Shown here one piece after another: positions 1 through 11,690 of a stretch of 64,000 bases of DNA (its first letter is position 1; every line of letters begins with the position of its first letter). This stretch comes from Gorsachius magnificus (lineage: Eukaryota > Chordata > Aves > Pelecaniformes > Ardeidae), in contig CM067081.1 of assembly GCA_034008185.1 (NCBI GenBank), forward strand, positions 17,793,821 to 17,857,820, in the 5' to 3' direction. The translations under genes were made by a program, and so were the position numbers. Under the pieces are notes generated by a model. That model was not told the DNA's origin. It saw nothing but the letters and a program-made list of their open reading frames with translations, and made no database searches.

Positions 1-739
1 GCTGAATTCACTTTTCTGAATGTCCTGTAAGATACATGGCAGTGTCTCAGGGATATTTACAGCAAGATATTCCAAAGTATTTGAGCACTTAGGGGCTTAG
101 GGGATTTTTTGAGCACTAGACATGGCAACAGGTCACTTCCAGAAAGAAACGTTATGACTCTGCTTGTCATGTTTCCAGATGACACATTGAGGAGAGCTGC
201 AAGTATGATGGAAGACACTGGAACTAAAAAAAAAAAAAAAAAAATTCTTAAATTGGAGAAACAGGCTAAAACCAGGATTCAAACCAAGGACAATTAATAT
301 GTTCAGGCAGAAATAATCGAATGCAAAAAATACAGGCAAGATAACAGTTCCTAAGAAAATGGCCCAGCATCTAGGAGTGGAAGAGATGAATGTAAAACAT
401 GTCATGCACTCATGCTGTCATTAAGAAAGAAAACGCTATAAGGGACTATGTAAACAAGAATACAAACACAGGAAGTAATCTTACTGCTCTGAACACCAGC
501 GTTCAGGCCCCAGATGGACAAATCTATTCCTGTTTGGTATAATAAAGAAAGAGGTGGATCAACTGGAGAAAGCCTGGTGAAGAGCAATGAATGTGATGAA
601 AAGTCTAGAAAAGATGACCTAGAAAAAATTTTGAAAAAACTTGATAGTTTACCCAAAAAGACAAAAAAATCTCAGGATGGGGGTATGAAACTCTTCAAAT
701 ACACTAAGAGCTGATGCAAAGAGGTCAGATTGTTCTACA
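1..739. other. Intronic sequence with no recognised element
   Basis: This is AT-rich sequence with a run of 19 A at 226-244. A 66-codon lysine-rich plus-strand frame at 514-714 has no recognisable similarity and I treat it as chance. Confidence 0.6.
226..244. repeat. Poly(A) run, 19 bp
   Basis: Nineteen uninterrupted A bases. It could be the tail of an old retrotransposed sequence on the plus strand, but nothing upstream is recognisable as a retrocopy. Confidence 0.9.
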
Positions 740-1432
740 AATCCAGTGGGAAAAGCTTTGCAGAAAAGGACCTGGGGTCCTGGTGGACACCAAGTTGAAC
801 ACAAGTCTTCAATGTACTCTTGCATCAAAGGCTAACAGTACTCTGGGCTCCATTAGGAGGAGTGCTGCAGCAGGTTGAGGGAGGTGATCCTTCTCCTCTG
901 CTCAGCACTGGTGAGACCACACCTGGAGTGCTGTGTCCGGTTCTGGGCTCCTCAGTACAAGAGAGACACAGACATACTGAAGAGAGTCCAGCAAAGGGCC
1001 ATGAAGATGGTTAAGTGACTGGGGCATATCTCCTATCAGGAAAAGCCGAGAGAGATGAGACTGTTTAGCCTGGAGATGAGAAGGCTCAGAGGGCATCTTA
1101 TCAATAAATATAAATACCTGAAGGCACGGTGCAAAGATGGCAGAGCCAGGCTCATTTCAGTGGTGCCCAGAGACAGGACCAGAGGCAATGGGCACAAACT
1201 GAAACACAGGAGGTTCCCTCTGAATATCAGGAAACACTTTTTTTTACTGAGGGTGACCAAGCACTCTCACAGATTGCCCAGGGAGGTTGTGGAGTCCCCA
1301 TCCTTGGAGATATTCAAAAGCCGTCTCAATGTGGTCCTGGACAACTGGCTCTAGGTGGCTCTGCTTGAGCAGAGGGTTGAACCAGATGACCTCCAGAGGT
1401 CCTCTCCAACCTCAACCATTCTGTGACTGTGA
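740..1432 (+). mobile_element. CR1 LINE, 5'-truncated 3' end (copy 1)
   Basis: The order of blocks matches the end of the CR1 reverse-transcriptase frame and 3' UTR: the 'ggacctggggtcctggtgg' block near 769, the 'gtgctgtgtccggttctggg' block near 930, 'gagggtgaccaagcactct' near 1247 and 'aggttgtggagtccccatc' near 1283. It ends in the family tail (cattctgtgactgtg). The frame is open from 1055 to 1354 (LFSLEMRRLRG... [13 protein letters not shown]), but the upstream part is broken. The left edge is approximate. By subfamily wording it pairs with the copy at 19924. Confidence 0.92.
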
Positions 1433-1897
1433 AATGAACAGGAAGTAAAAGGCTCAAATTGGAAAAAGTAGTGCAAGAGTAGATAGCGTGGAATTCTTTA
1501 CTTCACTCAGTTTACAATCAAACTAGTCACTCCTCTACAGGCAACAACACTCGTCTTACAGGCAACAACAGAAAAACATGCTTCTAGAATAAAATTCATG
1601 TGATGTATGTGAAACATCTAAGTCAGGGTCAAATTATTCATGTCCCATGTGTAGAAATACCTACATTTCTCTTAAAACCTACATGTTGTAAAGGTAGTGC
1701 AAGGCTTGTACATAGATGCCTACACTGGTCTGATGAGTCTACCCCCTTATCAGAATGAACTTACTTCATAGCAGTAAAGAAATTCCTGTGTATTTAAAGA
1801 CACCTTAATACCATTATATAAGTATAGTGAGGGAAGTACAAGTATCAGTCCTCTATTGGTCTAACAGATTTCTAGTTTAGGTGCTCCAAATCTCAAT
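1433..1897. other. Unique AT-rich spacer between two CR1 copies
   Basis: No open frame of interest and no known repeat. A 12-bp stretch (caggcaacaaca) occurs twice close together, near 1540 and 1559. Confidence 0.6.
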
Positions 1898-2444
1898 TCT
1901 ACTCTGCTCTGGTGAGACCTCACCTGGAGTACTTGCATCCAGCTCTGGAGCCCTCAGCACAAGAAGGACATGGAACTGTTGGAGCGGGGCCAGAGGAGGG
2001 CTACAAAAATGATCCGAGGGCTGGAGCACCTCTCTTATGAGGACAGGCTGAGGGAGTTGGGCTTGTTCAGTCTGGAGAAGAGAAGGCTGCGGGGAGACCT
2101 GATTACGGCCTTTCAGTACCTAAAGGGGGCCTATAGGAAAGATGGGGATAATCTTTTTAGTAGGGCCAGCTGTGACAGGACAAGGGGTAATGGTTTTAAA
2201 CTGAAGCAGGGTAGGTTTAGACTGGATATAAGGAGGAAATTCTTTACAACGAGGGTGGTGAAACACTGGAACGTGTTTCCCAGAGAGGTGGTGGAGGCCC
2301 CATCCCTGGAAACATTCCAGGCCAGGTTGGATGGGGCTCTGAGCAACCTGATCTAGTTAGTGGTGTCCCTGCTCACTGCAGGGGGGTTGGACTAGATGAC
2401 CTCTAGGGGTCCCTTCCAACCCAAAACATTCTATGATTCTATGG
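1898..2444 (+). mobile_element. CR1 LINE 3' end with intact C-terminal frame (copy 2)
   Basis: The frame at 1970-2356 runs 128 codons without a break through the typical CR1 C-terminus: [20 protein letters not shown], then [16 protein letters not shown], then [20 protein letters not shown]. It is followed by a 3' UTR with 'ttggactagatgacctctag' and ends attctatgattctatgg. The 5' end is truncated at about 1898. The 3' UTR wording matches the fragment at 21204-21428, so both probably belong to one subfamily. The intact frame suggests it is younger than copy 1. Confidence 0.95.
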
Positions 2445-3861
2445 TTAAACAAAAATTTGATAAGCCTGTAAAGTTAACTCCGCTCTGTGGTTGGCTGACC
2501 ACCAACATAGGCAGAACACAACTCTGACCTTAAACAGAGAAAAAGGACCAGGCATTACAACCTCTCACAATACTCCATCTCTGCTTGTAGAGTGGGGTAG
2601 GTCAGAGCCACAGCCAGCAGAACTAACTCTGGAGAAAGATTCATGCAAATTAGAAAAATTCATATTCAAATGAAGCCCTGATTTGCTATCTTATCTGAAA
2701 AAAAAAAAAAAGCATCTAAATTCAGTATAAGAATAATAGCAAAACACCAGCTTCCATCACCCCTATGTTTTATTGAAAAAGCTAAAAGAAATATATATAA
2801 TCTCCACAGAAATGAAAAATATTTTTTCAATGGATGCCCAGTGCAATTGAATAAAGTAGTCAGTGTTTCCTCAGCACAACTCAGGATGTGCTTGAGTTCT
2901 TGCAAAAGTATAACTCTCAGCATTTGCTTACAAGTTTGGATTTCCAGCTCAATGCATTGTCAAAAGAACATTATTCACATGGCAGCAAAGTGACTTACAA
3001 ATTTCTGGTTATTTATAGAAATCCCTGGGGTGTTACATAATGTGCAACAGTCCCCAGACCAAAGTGAGCAAATTTAACATTTTCTATATGTCATAGATAC
3101 CTCATGAACATAAATTGGCAGCATGAATATTGCAGCAAAACCACCTGTAGGAAATCCAAAACTTTGGTGGGAATACATTCATGTTCTATAATGTAAAAGA
3201 GAGAGAAATATAATGACAGAACTATTACAGTCCTTCAGCTGTAAACTTGGCCCTCCAAAGTAATTTCTTGATATCAAAAGAATAAGACTGTGGCAAATAA
3301 AAAGCAAACAAATTAGAGTTAGATAGAACCTTCTCCACATGAAGCATAGATGCATGGCAAATCAAAGCATGAAGCCATCTGTAAGTAAATGTGAAAGGGG
3401 AAGAGGTAAAGGAGATGGCTCTATCCTTTGCACATTAGTCTGTCAAAGCAACCAGATAAACAAAAGGAAACAGTGGATTATACCTGAAAAGATCATGATG
3501 ATTTACAGTTTCTCATTTCTTGCTTCAAGAAGCAGAAACTGCTTTTATGATAGTACTCCAGACTGCTCCTTGGGTAAGTCCAAGATAAATTTAGCCCCAA
3601 GGCATAAAAATCATTGGAAAATGATTCCTTTGAAAGGATATTTCCCCTTTCTTCACAAGTTACCAAAGAGCCATAACTGAACCCTACGTGTGCCTGAGTC
3701 AGTTCCCCCCATGGATGCTCCCAAGTAGAGAAGTAGGTGAACTCAACATGGCAGGTGGGTAGAACAGCCTGACAAGGTGCTGGTGCCAGGCTGCGTGGCA
3801 TGGAGGAACCAAAGACAGTTACTAAAACAAGAGGAAGAAATGCACCAGTGATTCTAAGATT
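2445..3861. other. AT-rich intronic stretch, nothing recognised
   Basis: It contains a 14-A run near 2699. Overlapping plus- and minus-strand frames of about 100-113 codons near 3339-3801 lack family similarity, and I see no paired splice signals. I treat them as chance. Confidence 0.6.
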
Positions 3862-4466
3862 ACAGAATCATAGAATCGTATGGTTGGAAAAGACCTTTAA
3901 GATCATCAAGTCCAGTCGTACCTGTCCACTACTAAACCATGTCTCAAAGCACCACATATACCAGTCTTTTAAATACCTGCAGGGATGGGGACTCCACCAC
4001 TTCCCTGGGCAGCCTGTTCTGGGGCCTGATAACCCTTTCAGTGTTCCTAATATCCAATCTAAACCTGCCCTGGCACAACCTGAGGCCATTTCCCCTCGTC
4101 CTATCGCTTGTTACCAGGGAGAAGAGGCCGACCCCCACCTCACTACAGCCTCCTGTCAGGCAGTTATAGAGGGCGATAAGGTCTCCCCTCAGCCTCCTCT
4201 TCTCCAGACTAAACAACCCCAGTTCCCTCAGCCGCTCCCCATCAGACTTGTGCTCCAGACCCCCCACCAGCTTGGTTGCCCTGATCTGGACACGCTCCAG
4301 TGCCTCAATGTCCTTCCTGTAGTGAGGGGCCCAAAACTGAACACAGTATCCGAGGTGCAGCCCCACCAGTGCTGAGTACAGGGGAAGGATCATTTCCCTG
4401 GTCCTGCTGGTGACATTATGTCTGATACAAGTCAAGGATGCTGTTGGCCCTCTTGGCCATCATTTC
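3862..4466 (-). mobile_element. CR1 LINE 3' end, minus strand (copy 3)
   Basis: The left edge is the CR1 3' tail read in reverse (acagaatcatagaatcg), followed by the 3' UTR and the C-terminal frame. A minus-strand frame of 163 codons (3944-4435) shows [40 protein letters not shown] and a degraded [13 protein letters not shown] end. The copy is truncated on its 5' side at about 4466, within the block encoding 'AKRANSIL'. Its closest relative in the window is the long copy at 57525-58548. The long plus-strand frame at 3800-4375 is only its antisense shadow. Confidence 0.94.
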
Positions 4467-4556
4467 AGATAATTTCAAAATGCTTTTTAAAGTCAAGATG
4501 CTGACATGAGATTGGATTTTTTTTCTTTTAATGAATAAATACCTTCATATACTTAA

Positions 4557-4570
4557 AAAACACCTGTCAG
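4557..4570 (+). repeat. 14-bp direct repeat, left copy
   Basis: The sequence aaaacacctgtcag is identical to that at 5729-5742. The two copies bracket the GC-rich block plus the probable LTR. Confidence 0.85.
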
Positions 4571-5032
4571 GGTCCTGAAGGCACCATTGGCCTGACTGCC
4601 CCTGCCCCGTCCCCTGAGGCTCCCCACACCCTGCCCACAGCCCCGGACCCCATGTCAGCCCCTGTTCTGCCAGTCCCTGCCTCAGCGATGCTGTAGCAGG
4701 GCTGATCTCCAGCTCTCACAGCCCGGCCCTGCCCGGCCACAGGCCCCGCTGAGCCAGGCCCACCTAGTCTTGGCCTGTGACCATCCCCAGGGACATGCCA
4801 GTGCTCCTGGCTTGGGCACTTGGGACAGCCCCTGGCTGCCAGGCCCTGCCTGTCCACCCTGGGGACCTCCATGGCTCCTGGCACCCAGGGAGCCCTGGCC
4901 CCCTCTCATGATCCACTATTGGGTTGAACAATTTGGCAGAGGTTAAACCCCCTTGCTTTCCAACCGACCTCAGATAATTCTGGGAGGTTGGGGGCGGCTG
5001 GGCTTAACTTCTGATTAACTCCAATGTTTTAT
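4571..5032. other. GC-rich block next to a probable LTR
   Basis: From about 4570 to 4915 the sequence is strongly GC-rich but modest in CpG, in sharp contrast with the AT-rich flanks. Minus-strand frames of 75 and 105 codons exist only because stop codons are rare here. If the neighbouring LTR (5033-5686) is a 5' LTR read on the minus strand, this block would be in the internal-sequence position. I see no primer-binding site or gag similarity to prove it. Confidence 0.4.
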
Positions 5033-5686
5033 TGTGACTAGGTTCCTTTTACATTCTCGGGAACAGAATTAAGACTCAAAACGGAGTCAAGTGCCAAGTC
5101 ACTTTATTTGGCCAACAACAAATGCGCGAGAGGAAAGCAGAGAAAGAGAGGAAAAGTGAGAAAGGGAAAGAGAAGGGGAGAAACAAACGGCGCGGGAGTG
5201 TTGCGATAGCTACCACCACGGGTCTATGAGCTGTCCGTGCAGCCTGAGTGATCAAAGCAGTCCATGCGGCTGGGACGGCCCGAGTGATCCACGCCTGATG
5301 TATCTTTGAATCTGGTGGAGGGTAGATGTTCCTGAATCCTCCCCCTTGGTTTCCGCTGGTTCCCCCTTTCACAGGGTTGTCTTTTTGCATAGTCAATGAC
5401 TGTTTTGCATACCCACGCCTCCCACTCGGCAGTGGGGCGCATGCCCAGTACCGTCACTAGAGTATGCTCGAAGGTTCTAGGGGGTCCGAGCCCCCTCCCC
5501 ATTGTCAGTCAACTCTGGGCCCGGGCGCATGTGCAGAGGACGTGTACTCCAAGATAACAGGACACACGTTCCTGTGGGGTGGGTCTCAATGGGCCGAAAC
5601 TGCCCCACTCGATTGCCGTGGTGATTAAGCTCTCGTAGTTAAGCTTGCCTGCCACCAATTTTGAGAGAAGTTTCTAGTCCCTTACA
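5033..5686 (-). mobile_element. Probable endogenous retrovirus LTR, minus strand
   Basis: Read on the minus strand it starts TGTAAGGGACTAG and ends CTAGTCACA, an imperfect terminal inverted repeat with TG...CA ends. A polyadenylation signal AATAAA lies at 5103-5108, just after a pyrimidine-rich tract of about 60 nt (5128-5190), followed by a U5-like segment. Length (654 bp), GC-rich U3 and signal order fit a retroviral LTR. The five bases on each side (tttat and ccccc) do not match, so no target duplication supports these exact ends. It may be a truncated provirus or a degraded solo LTR. Open frames of about 100 codons inside it are not genes. Confidence 0.62.
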
Positions 5687-5728
5687 CCCCCACTGCACCC
5701 TGACAGCATCGCAGAAAAGATTTTACCT

Positions 5729-5742
5729 AAAACACCTGTCAG
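5729..5742 (+). repeat. 14-bp direct repeat, right copy
   Basis: Exact copy of 4557-4570. It overlaps the beginning of the CR1 tail that follows. Confidence 0.85.
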
Positions 5743-5872
5743 AGTTCAAGGAGCGTCTGGACAATGCTTTTAGTTGTGTGGTTTAGTTTTAGGTAGTCCT
5801 GTGAGAAGCAGGGAGTTGGACTCAATAATCCTTATGGGTCCCTTTCACCTCAAGATATTCTACAATTCTATG
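5731..5872 (+). mobile_element. Short CR1-type 3' tail (copy 4)
   Basis: The segment carries the 'cagagttcaaggagcgtctg' block, then 'gggagttggactcaataatc', then 'gggtccctttcacctcaag', and ends in attctacaattctatg. This is a different CR1 subfamily from the other copies, and only the last ~140 bp is present. Confidence 0.85.
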
Positions 5873-7793
5873 TTTTTCCTTCCGCTACAAAATCTATTTA
5901 ATGCTTTAAGGCTGCTTTTAGGTTGGATGCACTTTGATTAGCGTGGTAGATTTTCAGTATCAATAATACATCTCTCTGCTGCTTCATTAAAAGCCAGGAT
6001 ACCCCATGCAGATATACAACTATCCACCTTACTCCAACAACAGTGTTACAGATTTACAGCATCGGGGTAAAAAAATCTGTTTGTATTGGTCAGGAGCGGA
6101 GCAGTGAAAACAATTTTCCTAGAAAAGCCCATTTGTTTTGCCTAAGATTTTTCTCTCTGATGCTCTGATTAGATTGCGTCTGGCAGCTGGGTGGAGATGG
6201 CCTGGCTTCTTCATGGATGGTGGGGTTTAGAAACTGCAGGATTTCCGCTCTCAGACCAGTAAACAGCACCTGAAGTTACGGATTGTAGGAGCCCCATGCA
6301 ACTTCTCTGTGAGATTTATATTCTTGACATTAAGTTTAAAATGGACAGGAGGATTAACTACCCTGAGAAGCTGCAGAGTCTGGGGATGTTCCAGTTTATG
6401 GGATATTTCACCATTTTTTCATATAACTTTGAGTCAGCCAAGAGCCTTTTTAAAAAACTCCTGAAAACCAGAAGCCTTGCTGCTTGACAGGAACTGTGAG
6501 AATGATGGCAGCAATAAACACGCTCCAAACAGGAGGTCCCCAAGCCACACGCTTGTATTAATTCTGCATTTCAACCAAAGCAAAATGCATTTTTTATACT
6601 TACAATCCCACCACAGTTTGATTACAAGAAATCAATCAAAGTGTAAGGGAAACTTCACATGTGTAATACTTTCTCTGTGTTTATATAAGACAAATAACAC
6701 TACATTTCCAATGAATGTATGCTAAACACTCCTTTTTATTTTAAGTCTTTCCTGGGAAAAAGAAATAGATTATTTCTGTGGCATTGTTCTTTCCAATTTA
6801 AAAAAGGGATGGAGAATGAGAAAACAAGAATGTAGCATTTGGGAATGTCATTAAAGCTCTCTGAAAAGTTGGTTCTTCAGTTCAAAGGAATCTCCATTAG
6901 CCTGATAAGGCAGTGAGGTGGAGAGTGACACAAATGCGCATTCAGTTTGCTAACTTCACAGAGGTAAAAATTATGCTTGTGACAATTAAGTTACCTGGCA
7001 TCATAATACCAAATTAATAGGTATAGACCCTAATACAATGCTTTTCATGTCTTTTTCTGCACCTGCTTATATTTTAAGAACATTCACATGCATTATCTTC
7101 TATAATATCATTTATAGTAGTCATTCCTTGACTTCCAAATGTTTCTTCTGTGCATGACTTTTACAATGTACTTAGTCAAAAGAAAATATTGTAAATCTTG
7201 TGGAAAAGTTATGACCCTCAGATTTTTCTTTTGATGGGGTGGGGAGCAGAGGGAAGAAAGAATCTGTGAAAAAATGAAACTGTGGTTTCAGTTCTTGACT
7301 CCTGGAGTATGTGAGGAGCCCACAGCTCCTGCCTGCCCAAAAGCAGATCCAAGGGTCTGTGCCACAGCCCAGCCCCAGCTGGACGGGTGTTCGTGGGGGT
7401 AAACTCCACACACATCATGGTGAGTCTCTGGCTCATCACTGGCTTTAATGGTGCCCAGGCTGGTCCTTACCACATTAGCCTTTACACAGACAGCTCTGAA
7501 CATGCTGAATTACAAGCAGAAAATTCCACTCCTGAACAGAAGATAATGTACCATCATTAAATATCTTTGTCTGCTCGACTGCATCTTTGAAACCTTGTCT
7601 CTCCTTCTCTTTTCTGGAAATTATCTTACAAAACAGCATAATGACCAGCACCCAGAGCAAGGTAATGCTCAGCACATTCCACTAGACTCAATTTTACAAG
7701 AAGTCAAAGCATCTGCAGGGATATCTTTTTACAGTATGTCTAACATAAATCAGTAAGAATATTTTAAGATTGCCTTTAAGTTACAATATTTTG

Positions 7794-7839
7794 TTGTTTT
7801 AAAACAAACAAAAGCAATTTTTTTGTTTTAAAACAAACA
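7794..7839. repeat. Duplicated 17-bp sequence containing a perfect palindrome
   Basis: The word ttgttttaaaacaaaca occurs at 7794-7810 and again at 7823-7839. Its first 14 bases are their own reverse complement. Confidence 0.85.
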
Positions 7840-10800
7840 TATTTTATTTTTACCTTTTATTTACATCAAAAACGCAGCATCAAAGATCTTTCAACTTGTT
7901 TTGAATTATTTGACAAAAAATTTAAGGACAGATGACTTATGCAACAACAGTAGCAGCTGACTGAAAGACTAAAGGATGGGCTCAATCCTTCCTATAGCTT
8001 AAAAATCATCCTGTTCCATACATCTAGACCTCCCTTTTTTAAATTTTTTTTGGCTTACCATACAGCAGTGTGCAGTCATGCAAGGGGGAAAAAAATTACC
8101 AGGGGCTGAAACTCCTCTGGAGACCCTACTCTGAACCAGGTGCTTTTTTGCTGTATGCTGTACAGACACACCAAATCACATCTTTGCTTTTCTACTGAGC
8201 TTACCCACAACATTCTTGATTTAACACTCAGGATAGTGACATGAGTAACATCACAGACTACCTATCTATCTGAGTAAAAATAAGTGATACATACATTCAC
8301 GTGATCAAAACTCTATCTCATGCCTGTAAAGACCTTTATAATTGACAAATACTATTTGTTAGTTTGTTAAAGACAGATATTTTTATTTATTCTATCGATG
8401 TCAACCAAGCGAGATGACAGAGGAATGTGCCAGTACACTGAAGGGAGTAGAAAGGGTCCCATTTTCTACAGTATTTTTACACTTTGGATTAGTTCCTACT
8501 GTATTCACTGCAAGATTTGTGCAGGTGCACAAATCAGTCCTGCACCTAATCCCTCCAGCAGGAGTATTCAGCTCCTAGCAAAAGGTTCTCGTTTGAACAT
8601 GATTCGTCCCAGCTGCCGGAGACGGCCTGCTAGCAAAAAGTACGCTTAGTCGTTCTGTGATATTTCTTGCTAAACATTTTTCTTTCCCAGATCCAGATTG
8701 GTTTGTTTCTTTGTGGAAATTGTTTTTTATCAAAATGCAATGAAATGGTTAAATGAGAATATATGTTTATTCATGAGAACAGCAGGCAATGAGCAGTAGA
8801 AACAGCTTTCCCCTCTGATCTGTGCAGAACAGATATATATATAGCAACCATTAGGAGATGTGACATTTCATCACCAACCTAGGTATCTTAAAATTCCTGT
8901 GATTAAAAGATCTCTTAGCCCATGCACTAACTACCTTGCAGACATTTTTCTCCTTTAGGACTTATATGCTCCAACTGTTTCCCTATTTCATCTTAAGTAT
9001 ATAAATCTGCTCTGAATTCCTGCCAGCACTACGCCAAGGAAACTGATTAGATGTGGAGTCCTCTGTTTGTATTTTTACTTTGTTTTTCTCTTTATTACCC
9101 CATATATCAAGTACTTTTGCAGTTTTGACAAAAAACTCTATCATTAGAATTTGATATCGAGATTAATCAATTCTGATCTCTTGGTGCAGTATAAATTTTC
9201 AGAACACCAGGAGAAGAAATTTCTTCTTTTCCCAGTCCAATCATTCTTAAGTTAGATATAATTAGAAAGAGCCATTCTACCTCTCACCAAAGTCATTGTA
9301 AATATATCCAGCTGGTTTTAGTGGGAACTGTACCAGGCCTTCAAAACTAAATATTCTGTATTTTTCTGAAAAAGGTTGTGTTTCTTTCAGTATGTTCAAC
9401 ACAATACATTACAGCATTAGGAGACCTTTCATCCATAACTTTCTATTAACTACCGTATTTGACATGTACCAGCAAAGACAGTCTTCATGTGGAGTCTCTT
9501 ATAGGCCATGTTAAAGATCTGAATTTGGGAAGAATGCATTGGCCTGGTTTAGCAGTCCCAGGTTAAGGGTGTCACTTTTAACAAATTCCACAATGTATTT
9601 ATTTTACAACCCATCAAGAAATGAAAAGCAAAAAAAAACATTAAAATGGCTTTAACTTAATTTTTAATAGAATATATACAGTGTGAGAGGGAGCAGCCAG
9701 GTATAGTGAATATTCACATTTCTGTATGCATTAAAATAGCTATTTAGCTTCCATTTTCTTCATTGCAATTAATTCATTTTTCCTTGAAACGATAACAAAG
9801 GAAACTAAAAGAATTAGGTGGAAGGTGGTATTTTAAAACCAAAACACAGCCTTGATTACTCCAGCACAAACTGAAGGAAGCAGGTAAAGCGAGCTGCTTC
9901 AGTGACCCATGTTGACAAGAAGAGAGAACGACGATGTTGTCCCCAAGGCCTCAGCTGCTCAGCATCGCCGCCTAGGGGCCACCGAAGCCTGGAGGGCGGC
10001 TGGTGGGATGGGGCAAGTGTGAGTGTGGGTGCAAACGGGAGGCCCAGCTGTGACAGTGAGGAAGGACAAGGGAAGTGATCAGCCTAAAAACGTTGGCAAC
10101 TGCTGCCTTAGGAAGGTCCCCACTCAGTTCGCACATTTCTGCCCTTGGATGCCTCAGGGGAGGTTTGCACAACTGCTTAGTACTTGCTGTGGGTAGGCAG
10201 GCCACGGGCCAGCCCAGCCCCAGGAACCACAGGACTGCCCTAGCACAGTGCTCTCCCTGGGCTGAAGCACCCTGCTGAGAAGCAGAAAATATTTGCTCAG
10301 GCACAGCATGATGCTAACACAGCTACCTTGCTTTTGGATCAGGGCCAGCTTACCCATGGCAGGCTGAGCGAGTGAGCGGAGCTAATGAAAAGCTGTCTAT
10401 ACACACGGCAGAAACGACTTCATCCCGTTCATGCAAATACTGACCTGCAGCTAATTTGGAGTTGTGAATTCCCTAAAGGGCAGAGCACTTGACGAGCTGC
10501 CCAATTTTCAGCATTTTGACTCCTGTGATTCATTCATAAAATCCTGATTTCAAAAGTCAGTTTTAAGAATAAGATCTAGATACCTTTCAGAATTTCACGT
10601 TTTGTATCTGTCTGTATCTGTTCCCTTTGGAAGAGTCAGAAGCACTTCCCTTCTCATTCATGACTGCTGAGTCCTATTGACTCGGAAATTTTTAACAATT
10701 CCTGGAGTATTTTGTTGTAAATATACAAAAACAGTAACAAAACAAAAAAAAAAAGCCAAAAAACCCCTCCAAATCAAAAACATTGTAAGAAGGCCCTTCC

Positions 10801-11669
10801 AGGTCTAAGTGTGTGAAAAATTGGAAAGGAATTCCTACAGGATCTACAGTGATCCTGCCCCTGCTGAGAGCCAGGCACTGCTTATATTACTGCTCCACAT
10901 TCAGCAGCCTCATTTCGTATCACCTCTCAGCAAAGGCGATTAAACCCACCGAACAGTCCTCTGTGCTGTCTGATAGAAATATGAAGGTGTGTGCTGTATT
11001 TGCAAAGGCAATGAATAGTTTCATGGCATGGACTAGCCGGGAAGGGGCTTTGATAAAAGTTTTCCAGACGTACCCAGGTGAGATGCAGTGCTCTTGCTGC
11101 AATGGAAGGGGCTGATGAGCCTCCGGCTCGTCTTGTTTGAAACCAGCACCACATCCAAGGGTGTTATTGTAGAAATACAGACCCCTACTGCTGTCCTTAG
11201 GTGTAACCCAGCTGTGCGTGTGTTGTGGTGTCAGCGGCAAGCTTCCCCAGGGGCTGTCCCCTCCTCTTCCCAGGCCCTGCTGGGGTTATTAACAACCCTG
11301 CCTGACCCTTGGTTATAGGAGCAGGGGCTCCTTGATGTTCTTCCTTCAATAGCTCCTGAAAGAAAAAGGACCCTGCCCAGAATCTCTTATGAAAAAGAAC
11401 CCATGAGAAGAGCGTAAAAGAAAACGGACTGTCTTCATGGAAATCAATCTACTTTAGTTCTGCCAATTTTTACCTGGAAGTCTGCAGCCCTCTGTGGCGA
11501 TGATTCACCATAAGGCGAAGGTTTATTAGGCAGGTGTAGCACCTACTTCCTCTGGCACGTGTGCTTTCATTAGTTGCACTGCATTTTCATTATTTATTTG
11601 GGTTTTGCTTTACACGGCCTGTCACTGACTCATGTAAACTTACACGGTATAGGCTTATTTCATTTACGT

Positions 11670-11690
11670 GCACACACACACACTCACAAA
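11670..11690. repeat. Short CA dinucleotide repeat
   Basis: About seven CA units, then an interrupted cactcaca. Simple microsatellite. Confidence 0.85.

Noticed and set aside
226..244. Poly(A) run as the tail of a processed pseudogene
   Set aside because: No recognisable coding sequence upstream and no flanking target duplication seen.
3800..4375. 191-codon plus-strand open frame
   Set aside because: It is antisense to CR1 copy 3; the minus strand shows the CR1 C-terminal protein.
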